From the NCBI GenBank assembly GCA_032716605.1, contig CM064495.1, positions 48,443,413 to 48,507,412 on the forward strand: a stretch of 64,000 nt of DNA. Direction: 5' to 3'. Below are positions 11,205-20,996 of this stretch, piece after piece. The notes under the pieces were generated by a model. It saw only the letters and a program-made list of their open reading frames with translations. It did no database searches and was not told where the DNA came from. How positions within the stretch are numbered: the stretch's first letter is position 1; the number at the start of each line of letters is the position of its first letter. Source of the DNA: Paralithodes platypus. Taxonomy: Eukaryota; Arthropoda; Malacostraca; Decapoda; Lithodidae. The position numbers and the translations under genes were made by a program.

Positions 11205-11412
11205 GCACTACAAGGGGGGCTGACAATGGGGGCATTAGCCTGGGGGTGCAATCCTGTAGGCTGATGATCCCCTCCCCCGCTGCCTTCTCAGAGACAGATC
11301 TCATCTCTCCCTGGCCCCTTCGGGGGTCTGAGTACCTGGAGCGGCTTCGGCCTACCAGACTTGGGACTGTTCGGCCAGACATTCTGGGGAACTACAATAT
11401 CAACAACAACTA
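11205..11412 (+). repeat. Second GC-rich repeat with (AAC)-type tail
   Basis: It shares GGAGCGGCTTCGG and GGGACTGTTCGGCCAGACATTCTGGGGAAC with the 10540-10753 copy and ends in ACAACAACTACA. Confidence 0.6.
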
Positions 11413-11478
11413 CATCTACGATATTTGCTTGCAAAATAGGAAATTATTGATTTGTGTTATATGCACGCGAGTCCTTAA

Positions 11479-11826
11479 GGGGGGTGACCTGCCTTTTTTC
11501 TCTTTTTCTGGCTTGTTTCCATTCGGCCCCATTCAGCCTACTGTTTTAAGACGTTTACCCCCATCCAGGTGTCAATATTTTCCTGACGAGCGGTAGCGAG
11601 CCAGCATACATATATTTATTTTTTAATTTTTTTTACAAGCTAAATTTGTACATTTTTCGATAGAAAAACGGATTTCTCCATACAATGCTGGCTCGCTATC
11701 GCTCGCCAAGAAGAAATTGACACCTGGATGGGGGTAAACGTCTTAAAACAGTAGGCTGAATGAGGCCGAATGGATACAAGCCAAAGAGAGAGGGAGAGAA
11801 AGATAACATCAGCGAGGTGGGCTCCC
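11479..11826. mobile_element. Foldback MITE family B (B-1)
   Basis: TTAA at 11475-11478 and 11827-11830. The two halves are inverted copies: CCAGGTGTCAATATTTTCC on the left against AATTGACACCTGG on the right, with GGCGAGCGATAGCGAGCC-type cores in opposite orientation in each arm. Confidence 0.85.
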
Positions 11827-12025
11827 TTAAAGAGACATATTAACCGACTTGGGTGGCAGGAGAAATCAACCCCACCTTTCATTTGACCGCACTTTCTCGG
11901 CAACATACAAATCAAAACCATATAAGATCAACTCCATCCTGCATTTGACCTATATAGCCTACTTTCTAGACAACAAACCAAGCAAAGCAAAGCAATTATA
12001 GTCCATTTTCTTCTAGCTGATGGTA

Positions 12026-12252
12026 AATTGACCACTTGCGAGTTTCAGGCTATAAGGAAGTTAGAGCCGTGAACATCGATATTAAACAGAAATGCAATAA
12101 TTTTCTAAGTTTGTGATGGATAAATGGTATGTTGAATTGGATTTTATGTATTTATAAATGTACTACGACCGTTATTTAGCAGTAAAATATGTTAAATATC
12201 TTTGTCTACAGCTCCAACTTCCTTATAGAACGAAACTCGCAAGTCGGCAATT
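12026..12252. mobile_element. MITE family F (F-2)
   Basis: Inverted termini AATTGACCACTTGCGAGTTT and GAAACTCGCAAGTCGGCAATT. The subterminal GCTATAAGGAAGTTAGAG pairs with CTCCAACTTCCTTATAG. Confidence 0.85.
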
Positions 12253-12312
12253 ACTATCTTACTATCTTGGTTACTCGGCTATTACGACGATTTTGTATCG
12301 AAATATGTCGTC

Positions 12313-12540
12313 AATTGACCACTTGCGAGTTTCTGACTATAAGGAAGTTGGAGCCGTAAGCATCGAATTTAAACGGAAATGCAATGATAATGTAGGTTTG
12401 TGATGGACAGAAACTATGTTGAATTTGGTTTTATGTATTTATGCATGTACTACAACCGTATTTTAGCTGGTAATTCTGCAAACTATTGATGTCTACAACT
12501 CCAACTTCCTTATAGCCTGAAACTCGCAAGTGGTCAATTA
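12313..12540. mobile_element. MITE family F (F-3), best preserved
   Basis: The termini AATTGACCACTTGCGAG and CTCGCAAGTGGTCAATT are perfect inverted repeats, and the next 30 bp on each side are nearly so. It lies 60 bp from F-2 in the same orientation. Confidence 0.9.
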
Positions 12541-12630
12541 TGAAAACTTGGCAATTATATGAGGCAGAGACATTTTTTTTTTTTTTTTTATTAATTATCG
12601 ATAAATCAGCTGGTAGATGATTGTATTTAA

Positions 12631-13008
12631 GGGGAGGCAGTTGGTTTTTCGAGTCCTCCTCCCTCATGTTTAGCCCTATTAGTTATGAGATTTCAAGACA
12701 TTCGCCCCATTAGTTTGGCGATTTTCTGATCTTTTGCCCCATTTCTTTGCCAATATTAAGTCCTTTCGTGCTATTTAGGTGTCGATTTTTTTTCCTGGCG
12801 AGCGATAGCGAGCCTGTATATGAAGAGGAATTGGCCTTCGGCCGGGACATTTTTCTACCGAAAAATGTACAGATTGATATCGAATGGGGGTCTTGTGGGT
12901 GTTTTTTTAAAGTTTGATATAGGTTTAAAGAGCAAACTAAACCCCTTCCTTAAACCATTGAGCCGAACCAGTAAATTATGCTACACAATACCGTCTGGGT
13001 TCAGCTGA
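12631..13008 (-). mobile_element. MITE family A (A-3)
   Basis: TTAA at 12627-12630 is followed by GGGGAGGCAG. The copy carries the CTGGCGAGCGATAGCGAGCC core (about 12795), the GGCCTTCGGCC palindrome and the ACATTTTTCTACCGAAAAATGT hairpin. The far end belongs to the longer subfamily with CTACACAATACCGTCTG. Confidence 0.9.
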
Positions 13009-13057
13009 AAATAACTAGACTATAAAAGCAAAGGAAAGGAAGGCTTATATTATGTAC

Positions 13058-13158
13058 CTTGTGTGAGTCGCTGTGCTGATGGGCCACCACAGTGCAGTCC
13101 CGGCAGATCACCACTCGGCACTTGATGCAGTAGAAGTTCAGGATGGCTTGATGGTCAG
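13058..13158 (-). CDS. TRIM-like gene, B-box zinc-finger exon
   Basis: A 101-nt minus-strand exon between acceptor ATCCATCCAG (AG at 13159-13160) and donor CACAAG|GTACAT (GT at 13056-13057). It encodes D-H-Q-A-I-L-N-F-Y-C-I-K-C, then I-C-R-D-C-T-V-V-A-H-Q-H-S-D-S-H, the Cys/His pattern of a type-2 B-box. The missing first cysteine comes from the upstream exon 14395-14481: its last base plus the first two bases here make Pro, giving C-P-D-H. B-boxes bind two zinc ions and serve in TRIM protein assembly. It ends in phase 0, matching exon 9100-9335. I cannot name the TRIM subgroup. Confidence 0.88.
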
Positions 13159-13273
13159 CTGGATGGATTAGGAGACAAAATGGATGAGTTTTGTAGTTTT
13201 TTACCACCTATGTGAAGTGTCGAAAGGCTGATATCACTTATTTTATTCTTCTACTGTACATTATGGCAATTAA

Positions 13274-13480
13274 CCTCTTGAGTATTATGACGCATTTTGA
13301 CAGTTTATTCTGGCTATCATTAAACGGGTTTACTCAGAGTAGGAAGGACATTTGGAGTTCAGAGGGTTTATTGGGCCTGTCTTCACCCTTTTAACTCCCA
13401 CAGATCCTTCCTAGGCTGTGTAAGATCGTATAATGATAGCCAGAAACAACTGTAAAATGGTCTCATAATCCTCAAGGGGT
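13274..13480. mobile_element. Foldback MITE family C, subtype 3 (C-1)
   Basis: TTAA at 13270-13273 and 13481-13484. Arms pair: CCTCTTGAGTATTATGACGC with TCTCATAATCCTCAAGGGG, and TTCTGGCTATCATTA with TAATGATAGCCAGAA. Confidence 0.85.
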
Positions 13481-14129
13481 TTAAGGAATAAACTTAATTA
13501 ATTGGGGGATATTGAATGAGATTATACGCTAACTAGGGAGTATTTCTAAAGGGAATGTTTCAACATATTTCCTTTGTAAAATTCATGAAATAAAACGGCT
13601 GAAAATATAAGATGCATACAATAACATAATTCAAATATTGGCTGTATAAAATAACACTTGAAAGAAAAAGACCACTGAAAAAATGAACTATTACAGCGAG
13701 TACATACATCAAGGGCCTTGGTTCTTCTTTAGACATTCATACCTACAAATTAACGTACATAACTACACATACACACCCACGCGTACCCATACACAAATTA
13801 AGAGATATATGGAAGCAACCTTAGTTCGTATTTGAAAACAAAACACAGATTATATTCTCGTTAAGGACTATGCCTTCGTACGCGTGGCGAATTTATTAAC
13901 CTTCAACCATGTATATTTTACACATCCCCCCCCCCCCCGACATTTTGAATCTATCATACGTTGATTTTGGCTATCCGCCACTCTTTCAGCTTTGGGGGAG
14001 ACACTTGTCTTTTGTCTCCGTCATTCACATAGGAAAAAAATACATACTGTATAATATATAGCCATAGGAAATAAAGTAGCTAAGACAGGTGGTCGACTCA
14101 AATAAAAAAAAAAAAAAAAAAAAGGATAA

Positions 14130-14170
14130 GTGGGGATTGGGCCTGAGTAAATAGATAGATAGATAGATAG
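14130..14170 (+). repeat. Orphan LINE 3' tail
   Basis: AGTGGGGATTGGGCCTGAGTAAATAGATAGATAGATAG matches the last 50 bp of the LINE at 38098-38667, including its (GATA)n tail. Confidence 0.75.
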
Positions 14171-14174
14171 TTAA

Positions 14175-14380
14175 TCCCTTCTTTACCGGGAAAGTCTTTT
14201 TAATCTTATGCTAGCTATATTTAGACGATTTTGTGGCGTTTAAGAAGGATCTGTGGTAGTAAAAAGGGTTAAGTGAGATAGATCGAAGCCTGTTAATTGA
14301 TGGAGGACCTTTTAAACTGAACAAAATCGTCTAATAGTAGCCAGAATAAAGTTAAAAGGACGACGCCGGTACAGAAGAGG
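14175..14380. mobile_element. Foldback MITE family C (C-2)
   Basis: TTAA at 14171-14174 and 14381-14384. Ends TCCCTTCTTTACCGG and CCGGTACAGAAGAGG are inverted, as are TAGACGATTTTGTG and CAAAATCGTCTA. It ends 8 bp from the splice donor of exon 14395-14481. Confidence 0.9.
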
Positions 14381-14394
14381 TTAAGAGTACATAC

Positions 14395-14481
14395 GGCATG
14401 GGTCCTGGTCCTTCTCCAGGTTGTCGGAGGCCTCGATGTGTTTACGGGGCGGCTTGGCTGGCTTGTTACGATGAACCACCT
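14395..14481 (-). CDS. TRIM-like gene, exon before the B-box
   Basis: An 87-nt minus-strand exon after a long pyrimidine tract (CCCCCCCCTCTCTCTCCCCTCAG, AG at 14482-14483), with donor CATGCC|GTATGT (GT at 14393-14394). It begins with two bases that complete a Lys codon with the single base left by exon 27882-29134. It encodes V-V-H-R-N-K-P-A-K-P-P-R-K-H-I-E-A-S and ends D-Q-D-P-C plus one base. The terminal Cys is the first zinc ligand of the B-box completed in exon 13058-13158. A damaged copy lies at 17803-18037. Confidence 0.85.
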
Positions 14482-14530
14482 CTGAGGGGAGAGAGAGGGG
14501 GGGGGCAGGTGTTAGATCAGGGCCCTACTA

Positions 14531-14532
<2 letters not shown>

Positions 14533-14571
<39 letters not shown>
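14533..14571. repeat. Poly-T tract
   Basis: An almost pure run of about 39 T inside unit 1 of the segmental duplication. Unit 2 has a shorter run at 18116-18132. Confidence 0.95.
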
Positions 14572-14573
<2 letters not shown>

Positions 14574-14741
14574 GACTTCACAGGCTACCAACCCTTCAGG
14601 ATTAATAAGGCAGCATAAGTTAGGAAGAAAGTTATGACGAAAAGCATGTATCCATCATATAAATTATTTTTGTCACTTTACTCACACCCACAATTTACCA
14701 AAGGATAAAAGGCTTCTCACAATACGTAGATGGATATCATT

Positions 14742-14954
14742 GGTATAGTCTATTCGCTGTAAGTGGGCGAGAAATCATGATCTCTATCCTCTGTAACATA
14801 AAAAGTGATGGAGGAAATTGGCTGTAAATTTCCACATATATTCCCTGACTGACTCTTCCCAAATGGTAGAATTATTAACTCAATTACTGTAGTCGTTTTT
14901 TAGTTACAGAGGTTAGAAGTCATAATGTCTCGCCTAATTGCAGCGAATAGACTA
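14742..14954. mobile_element. Foldback repeat family E (E-1)
   Basis: Ends TATAGTCTATTCGCTGTAAGTGGGCGAGAAATC and its inverse GTCTCGCCTAATTGCAGCGAATAGACTAT. TCTATCCTCTGTAAC pairs with GTTACAGAGGTTAGA. No TTAA at the ends. Confidence 0.8.
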
Positions 14955-15008
14955 TCGCAAATACACTCAGATCTTTCTCACTGTCTGAGTTTTGTAATTC
15001 CGTATTAG

Positions 15009-15275
15009 CTATAGTTTATATTTTGCATTTGTATTCATCTTCCCTATCGTTAATACCTTGTATTTATCAATGTTAATAATCATCTGCCAATTTGCTGACC
15101 ATTCATGTAAGGTATCTAGATCCTTGTGGAGGTACTCTATATAATTATCCGAATCTATTTTTCTCCCCATATTGGTATCATCTGCGAAGTTACTAATCCT
15201 ACTAGTTATACCTAAATCCAAATAATTTATGTATATAACAGAGGGCCTCCTACAGATCCCTGTGGGACACCACTT
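15009..15275 (-). pseudogene. CR1/jockey-like reverse transcriptase fragment
   Basis: The minus strand shows G-V-P-Q-G-S, then after a frameshift V-I-Y-I-N-Y-L-D, the catalytic F-A-D-D-T box, and D-L-D-T-L-H-E-W-S-A-N-W-Q-M followed by D-K-Y-K-V-L-T-I-G. This order is typical of CR1/jockey-type LINE reverse transcriptases. Only about 90 codons remain; one side runs into the tandem repeat at 15290. Confidence 0.8.
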
Positions 15276-15289
15276 TTGAATGTACACTG

Positions 15290-15680
15290 AAAATATATGC
15301 CTGAAATTAACCTAAATGCCTGAACAAAATTAAAATAGAGGCCTGAAATTAACCTGAATAACTGAAAATAACTTTAAATAACCTGAAATAGAGGCCTGAA
15401 AATTACCTGAAAGTAGATGCATGAAAATAAACTGAAAATAAATGCCTGAAATTAACCTGAATGTTTGAAAACAAATAACTGAAATAACCTGAAAATAGAG
15501 GCCTCCAATATCATAAAAATAGAGGCTTGAAAATAACCTGATAGTAAAGGTCTCAAAATTCTCATGAATTCCTGAAAATGCTCTGAAAATAGATGCCTGA
15601 AAAAATCCTGAATTACTGAAAATAACCTGAACATAGATGCCTGAAATAATCCTGAATGCCTGAAAATAAGCTGAAAATTG
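15290..15680. repeat. Degenerate CCTGAAAATAA tandem repeat
   Basis: Twenty or more irregular units built from GCCTGAAATTAACCTGAATA and AACTGAAAATAACCTGAAAATAGAG. Period drifts between about 11 and 35 bp. The minus-strand frames through it are artefacts. Confidence 0.85.
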
Positions 15681-15784
15681 GTCCAAAGTCAAGGATACTA
15701 AGCCATTTTTAATATTGGATATTTTGGCTTTGCTTCTACACTGTAAAACACGTAGACATAAAACGAGTATGACACAGGTGTTAA

Positions 15785-15989
15785 CCCATCCAGTACCAGG
15801 GACGTGCTTTTCATCGTATTCTGGCTACTATTAGACGATTTAATTCAGCTTAGGAAGGACCTCTAGCAATAATAAGGCTTCAAACTATCTGAACCAACCC
15901 TTTTAACTAACACATATCATTCCTAAGCTGCATAATATCGTCTACATATAGTTAGAGTAAAATATAACACGTCGCTGGTACTCAAAGGG
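15785..15989. mobile_element. Foldback MITE family C, subtype 2 (C-3)
   Basis: TTAA at 15781-15784 and 15990-15993. Ends CCCATCCAGTACCAGGGACGT and ACGTCGCTGGTACTCAAAGGG. Confidence 0.9.
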
Positions 15990-16189
15990 TTAAATATCTT
16001 TGAGTATATTGAGTGTGATTTATCCTTCTATTCTTGCATTAGATGAGTATATTATCATCAATATACCTTTAAATTAGTAAAATTATTATGGACACTTTCA
16101 TTGCCTATTCCATGCCCATATTTTTTGAGAGTATACAAAACATATTCGGGTGATGTATATGTTACTATACTATGTTCATATGAGGTACG

Positions 16190-16382
16190 CCAGAAATCCT
16201 GATCCCAACCTCTCATAACTCAAAAAGGACTAGAGTAATCGAGCTAAAAATATCTACCATTTGGGAAGAGTCAGCCAGGGAATAGGTGTTGACTTTTACA
16301 GCCCATTTGCTCAAGTCCTTATTGAGCTACAGGGGATAGAGGCCACGGTTTCTGGCCTACCTATAATGAATGGATTATATAC
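16190..16382. mobile_element. Foldback repeat family E (E-2), degenerate
   Basis: It shares CCAACCTCTCATAACTCAAAAAGGACTAGAG, ACCATTTGGGAAGAGTCAG and ACAGGGGATAGAGG with E-1 and E-3. Confidence 0.7.
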
Positions 16383-16479
16383 TCTAGAAAATATGGGTAT
16401 ATAAATGGTATATACAATTTCCAAATAACATACCCTTATCAATTAAAAAGGGTAAATGCTATCTCAATCAACTCTTTGA

Positions 16480-16565
16480 CTTCCGTATACCGTTACTAAT
16501 CTGAATAAAATCGTCTAATAGTAGCCAGAAAACAGAACAGAAACGCGTATTGGAGCTTGAAATGG
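16480..16565. mobile_element. MITE family C, right-arm fragment (C-4)
   Basis: AATAAAATCGTCTAATAGTAGCCAGAA is the right arm of family C; a degenerate end precedes TTAA at 16566. Confidence 0.65.
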
Positions 16566-16828
16566 TTAAGTAAGGGAAGCAACCTTAGTTCTTATTGTGA
16601 AGAACCAGGTTATAGTCTCGCGTGAAGGACTGTGCCTCCATACACGTGGTGAATGTAGTAGACTTCAACCATGACTATTTTACCCCCCCCCCGGGACATT
16701 TTGACTCTATCATCCCTTTATGTTGGCTCTCTGTCACTCTTTCAACTTTGGGGGAGACACTTGTTACAGGCAGTTTTGCCTTTTGCCTCCGTCATTCACA
16801 TAGGAAACAAATTTATATATACAGGTAT

Positions 16829-17782
16829 ATAGCCATAGGAAATAAAGTATTATAGCCATAGGAAATAAAGTATTATAGCCATAGGAAATAAAGTATATAG
16901 CCATAGGAAATAAAGTATATAGCCATAGGAAATAAAGTATTATAGCCATAGGAAATAAAGTATTATAGCCATAGGAAATAAAGTATATAGCCATAGGAAA
17001 TAAAGTATTATAGCCATAGGAAATAAAGTATATAGCCATAGGAAATAAAGTATATAGCCATAGGAAATAAAGTATACAGCCATAGGAAATAAAGTATATA
17101 GCCATAGGAAATAAAGTATACAGCCATAGGAAATAAAGTATATAGCCATAGGAAATAAAGTATACAGCCATAGGAAATAAAGTATACAACCATAGGAAAT
17201 AAAGTATATAGCCATAGGAAATAAAGTATTATAGCCATAGGAAATAAAGTATATAGCCATAGGAAATAAAGTATTATAGCCATAGGAAATAAAGTATATA
17301 GCCATAGGAAATAAAGTATATAGCCATAGGAAATAAAGTATACAGCCATAGGAAATAAAGTATATAGCCATAGGAAATAAAGTATACAGCCATAGGAAAT
17401 AAAGTATACAGCCATAGGAAATAAAGTATATAGCCATAGGAAATAAAGTATTATAGCCATAGGAAATAAAGTATATAGCCATAGGAAATAAAGTATTATA
17501 GCCATAGGAAATAAAGTATATAGCCATAGGAAATAAAGTATACAGCCATAGGAAATAAAGTATATAGCCATAGGAAATAAAGTATACAGCCATAGGAAAT
17601 AAAGTATATAGCCATAGGAAATAAAGTATACAGCCATAGGAAATAAAGTATACAGCCATAGGAAATAAAGTATATAGCCATAGGAAATAAAGTATTATAG
17701 CCATAGGAAATAAAGTATACAGCCATAGGAAATAAAGTATATAGCCATAGGAAATAAAGTATATAGCCATAGGAAATAAAGT
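16829..17782. repeat. 22-bp satellite array, about 43 units
   Basis: Tandem units of AGCCATAGGAAATAAAGTATAT, with variants ending TACA or, at 23 bp, TATTAT. Units are otherwise almost identical. As 22 is not a multiple of 3 and no unit contains a stop on the minus strand, long minus-strand frames appear (the largest 337 codons); they are not genes. Confidence 0.97.
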
Positions 17783-17802
17783 GTAGTAAATAGAGTACAT
17801 AC

Positions 17803-18037
17803 GGCATGGGTCCTGGTCCTTCTGCAGATTGTTGGAGGCCTCGAGGTGCTCAAACCCCAAAGGCTGGACTTGCTTTAACCGTCCTGGTGGTGTAATGGTT
17901 AGAGTGTTTAAAATCTGTGTGTGATTACCTAGGTTCGAATCCCGGTGGATCACATATATGCTTTCATTAATTTCATTGGAGGTGTTTGGTGTTGTGGTGA
18001 AATTAATACAAATATAGGTTGTTACGATGAACCACCT
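17803..18037 (-). pseudogene. Duplicated TRIM-like exon, split by a SINE
   Basis: The minus strand keeps the acceptor tract (TTTCTCCCCCTCAG), E-A-S-N-N-L-Q-K-D-Q-D-P-C and the donor GCC|GTATGT of exon 14395-14481, but a SINE (17878-18014) sits inside and brings stops. It lies in the same intron as the parent exon, upstream of it. Substitutions (S-D-N-L-E to S-N-N-L-Q) show that it has diverged. Confidence 0.75.
17878..18014 (+). mobile_element. tRNA-derived SINE
   Basis: A box TGGTGTAATGGTTAGAG, B box GGTTCGAATCCCGG, then a body ending GGTGTTTGGTGTTGTGGTGAAATTAAT. Related SINEs on the minus strand are at 25996, 29170 and 39876, and a body fragment is at 61183. Confidence 0.85.
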
Positions 18038-18350
18038 CTGAGGGGGAGAAAGAGAGGGAGAGGCGGGTGGCAGGTGTTAGATCAGGGCCCTACTACCACT
18101 ATCTTCTGTTTCACTTTTTTTTTTTTTTTTTTATTAATAAGACTTCACAGGCTACCAACCCTTCAGGATTAATAAGCCAGCACCGAAACAATTTACAAAT
18201 TTATATCTAAGGGGAATCTTAGGTATTTATTTGTAAAGCTTGATAGAGTTCTATGGAGGTAACTAACCATATAATAAATGAATATATAAATCAATAAACT
18301 AATAAATAAACCCACACCCTTTAATATACTCCAACATATACCATGCTTAA

Positions 18351-18710
18351 TTTGCTGGCCGTTTGTTTGGTCTATTCATTCATTTATTCATATATTTTTT
18401 TAGTTTCTTCCCTAGACCTCCATCAAGCTTTAAAAAAGTACCCACAAGAACCCCCTTCGATATAAATTTGCAAATTTTTCGGTAGAAAAATGTCCAGGCC
18501 GAAGGCCGATTCCTCTTCAAATACAAACTCGCTATCGCTCGCCAGGAAATAAATCGACACCTAAATGGCACGAAAGATCTTAATATCGGCAAAGAAATGG
18601 GGCAAAAGGTCTGAAAATCGCCAAAGTAATGGGGCGAATGTCTTGAAATCTCATAACTAATAGGGCTAAAAATGAGCGAGGAGGACTCGAAAAACCAACT
18701 GCCTCCCCCT
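18351..18710 (+). mobile_element. MITE family A (A-4)
   Basis: Full set of family A modules, ending AACTGCCTCCCCC. It is flanked by a 30-bp direct repeat, TTAATATAYTCCAACATATACC..GCTTAA, at 18321-18350 and 18710-18739, each bounded by TTAA or its remnant. Confidence 0.8.
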
Positions 18711-18859
18711 AATATATTCCAACATATACCATGCTTAAGTATATAATAGCTTTAGAAGTCATGTGTACAACTTTAATTTGATTTTAATATGGGTTGATGA
18801 ATAGTTAAAATCATAGAGGAGATTCGTTCGTGGCCACCCCCGCAAGGATTAAGGTGTCT

Positions 18860-19320
18860 GGCAATAGATTCAAAATGACAAAATTCAAAATAAAGCTATT
18901 AGATTAATCAATAACCCTGCAATCACACAGGACCTTCCTACATTATCCATACGAAGAAACGTTGCATCCCTTGCATTATTCTACAGATATTTTCACAGCA
19001 ATTGTTCCGAGGAACTTGCTTCAATTGTGCCGCCTCTCCACATCTTTCCCCGTAGAACTAGGGCAGCTGAGAGCGCCCATGAATTTACACTTTCTCCTCC
19101 ACAATGCAGAACTTCTGCTTATCAGAATTCATTTATCCCCAGAGCTACTACTCTTTGGAATTCACTTCCCTCGAATTGCTTTCCACAAACTTACAATTTA
19201 CAAATGTTTAAATCCAGTTGTTACAAACATTTTATGAATGGAGGATGCCTTTAGGCACATGGACCTTTTTGTTTTATCTGTGTTTTTCCTTCCTCCGTTC
19301 ATTGTCTCTTAAAAAGAAAA
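18860..19320 (+). pseudogene. 3' end of a jockey/CR1-like LINE
   Basis: Translation gives V-x-N-K-A-I-R-L-I-N-N-P, R-R-N-V-A-S-L-A-L-F-Y-R-Y and, in the frame 19027-19254, S-F-I-P-R-A-T-T-L-W-N-S-L-P-S-N-C-F-P, the usual C-terminus of these LINE polymerases. A stop at 19252 and an A-rich end near 19320 follow, then a (GATA)n-type array. Confidence 0.8.
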
Positions 19321-19324
19321 AACA

Positions 19325-19670
19325 AAGAAAAAAAATATAGATATAGATAAGTAGATAGAAAGATATATAGATAGATAGACAGACAGACGTATATTTAGAT
19401 AGATAGATATATGGACAGACATATAGATAGATAAGTAGATAGATAGATATATAGATAGATAGACAGACAGATGTATATTTAGATAGATAGATAGATGGAC
19501 AGACATATAGATAGATAAGTAGATAGATAGATATATAGATAGATAGACAGACAGACGTATATTTAGACATACAGATAGATGGACAGACATAGAGATAGAT
19601 AGACATATATGTAGACTGATAGTCAGACGGATAGATAGATACACAGACAGACAGACAGACAGACAGATAA
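19325..19670. repeat. (GATA/GACA)n array with higher-order repeat
   Basis: Mixed TAGA and CAGA tetranucleotides. A block of about 120 bp containing GACAGACAGACGTATATTTAGA is repeated three times. It begins at the LINE 3' end, probably having grown from its tail. The minus-strand Tyr/Ser/Ile-rich frames are artefacts. Confidence 0.95.
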
Positions 19671-19676
19671 CATTAA

Positions 19677-20475
19677 GGGAGTTCAGAGGGTATTGTGCAG
19701 CATAAATTACTGGTTCGGCTCAATGGTTTAACCCTTTCGCTGCGGGTGACGTTCTGGAATGTTTTGGCAAATTACAGCAATTTCCAGGCTTTAAAAGCCT
19801 GTAAAAAACGTAAGAATCGAGTGTCAGTGGGTGGGAGCGTGAGGGGCCCACCTCCGACCCTCAGAGCACCGAGCGGCTCACTGAGCTAGGCTGTGTCTCG
19901 GGCGAGTCTCTCTCTGTCTCTCTCACCAGTGTAGCCAAGCGAGTGAGTGTTACATAATAGCGGGATTCCCGCGTTTCACTGGGGCCACTGCGGGTGAACC
20001 AGACCACGTACACGGTCCGTTCTGGTGTCATTTTGAAGCTATTTTCGCCTAGTTTTCGGCAGAATACACTTTATTTAATGCAGATGCTTGATTTATCATT
20101 CAGGAGTGCCTGAATATGCCCTAAATAGCCCAAACATAGCCGCAGCCAAAGGGTTAAGGAGGGGTTTTAGTTTGCTCTCTAAACCTCTATCAAACTTTAA
20201 AAAACGCCCACAAGACCCCCATTCGACACAAATTTGTAAATTTTTCAGTAGAAAAATTTCTCGGCCGAAGGCCGATTCCTCTTCATATACAGGCTTGCTA
20301 TCGCTCACCATGAAAAATCGCCTCTTAAATGGCACGAAAGGTCTTAATATTGGTAAAGAAATGGGGCAAAAGGTCTGAAAATCGCCAAACTAATGGGGCG
20401 AATGTCTTGAAATCTCATAACTTATAGGGCTAAAAATGAGGGAGGAGGAGGACTCGAAAAAACGACCGCCTCCCC
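19677..20475 (+). mobile_element. MITE family A (A-5), host of a nested insert
   Basis: TTAA at 19673-19676 and 20476-20479. The first 50 bp (GTATTGTGCAGCATAAATTACTGG...) belong to the long subfamily, are interrupted by element T at 19732-20153, and resume with GGAGGGGTTTTAGTTTGC. Confidence 0.9.
19732..20153. mobile_element. TTAA element, family T
   Basis: TTAA at 19728-19731 and 20154-20157; ends CCCTTTCGCTGCGG and CCGCAGCCAAAGGG. The undisturbed target is visible in MITE A-8 (GGTTTAAGGAAGGGG at 24762-24776), so the TTAA duplication is directly demonstrated. GC-rich, no convincing gene. A further family T end lies at 25226. Confidence 0.9.
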
Positions 20476-20577
20476 TTAACTTACCTTCAATCGCGCGAAG
20501 ATTCATCCTCCGTGTTTTGTCTTCCATTCTTCCGTTTTCATTTATACTGTGTTGGAAAATTCTTATCACTTTATTAA

Positions 20578-20952
20578 GGGAGCCCACCTCGCTTTTGTTC
20601 TATTTCTCTCACTCTCTCTTTGGTTTGTATCCATTCGGCCCCATTCAGCCTACTGTTTTAAGATGTTTACCCCCATCCAGGTGTTAATATTTTCCTGGCG
20701 AGCGATAGCGAGCCAGCATATCTATATTTTTGTTTTGACAGCAAGCTAAACTAGTAAATTTTTCGATAGAAAAATGTTTCCGGTGAAGCCGGATTTCTCC
20801 ATACAGTGCTGGCTCGCTATTGCTCGCCAGGAATAAATCGACACCTGGATGGTGATAAACGTCTTAAAACAGTTGGCTGAATGGGGCCGAATGGATACAA
20901 GCTAGGGAAAGAGAGATAATGAGAGAAAATTAAACAAAGCAGGTGACCCCCC
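20578..20952. mobile_element. Foldback MITE family B (B-2)
   Basis: TTAA at 20574-20577 and 20953-20956. CATTCGGCCCCATTCAGCC pairs with GGCTGAATGGGGCCGAATG across the element. Confidence 0.9.
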
Positions 20953-20996
20953 TTAAATCTCTCGTGAATGAACTGAAATACCTGGATATTATTTAA

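Larger units (their letters stand above)
13810..14613. repeat. Segmental duplication, unit 1 (with exon)
   Basis: This stretch and 16572-18188 are the same segment: shared GAAGCAACCTTAGTTC start, GGGGGAGACACTTGT, CATTCACATAGGAAA, the exon 14395-14481, its polypyrimidine tract, a poly-T run and CTTCACAGGCTACCAACCC. Unit 1 has one copy of the AGCCATAGGAAATAAAGTA motif where unit 2 has a large array, and it has MITE C-2, which unit 2 lacks. Confidence 0.85.
16572..18188. repeat. Segmental duplication, unit 2
   Basis: Second copy of 13810-14613, expanded by a 22-bp satellite array and by a SINE that cuts the exon copy. See unit 1 for the shared anchors. Confidence 0.85.

Noticed and set aside
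16764..17953. Minus-strand frames of 103 to 337 codons (Tyr/Leu/Phe-rich repeats)
   Set aside because: They lie entirely in the 22-bp satellite; every frame is open because the unit has no minus-strand stop. No gene signal outside the array except the unrelated exon copy.
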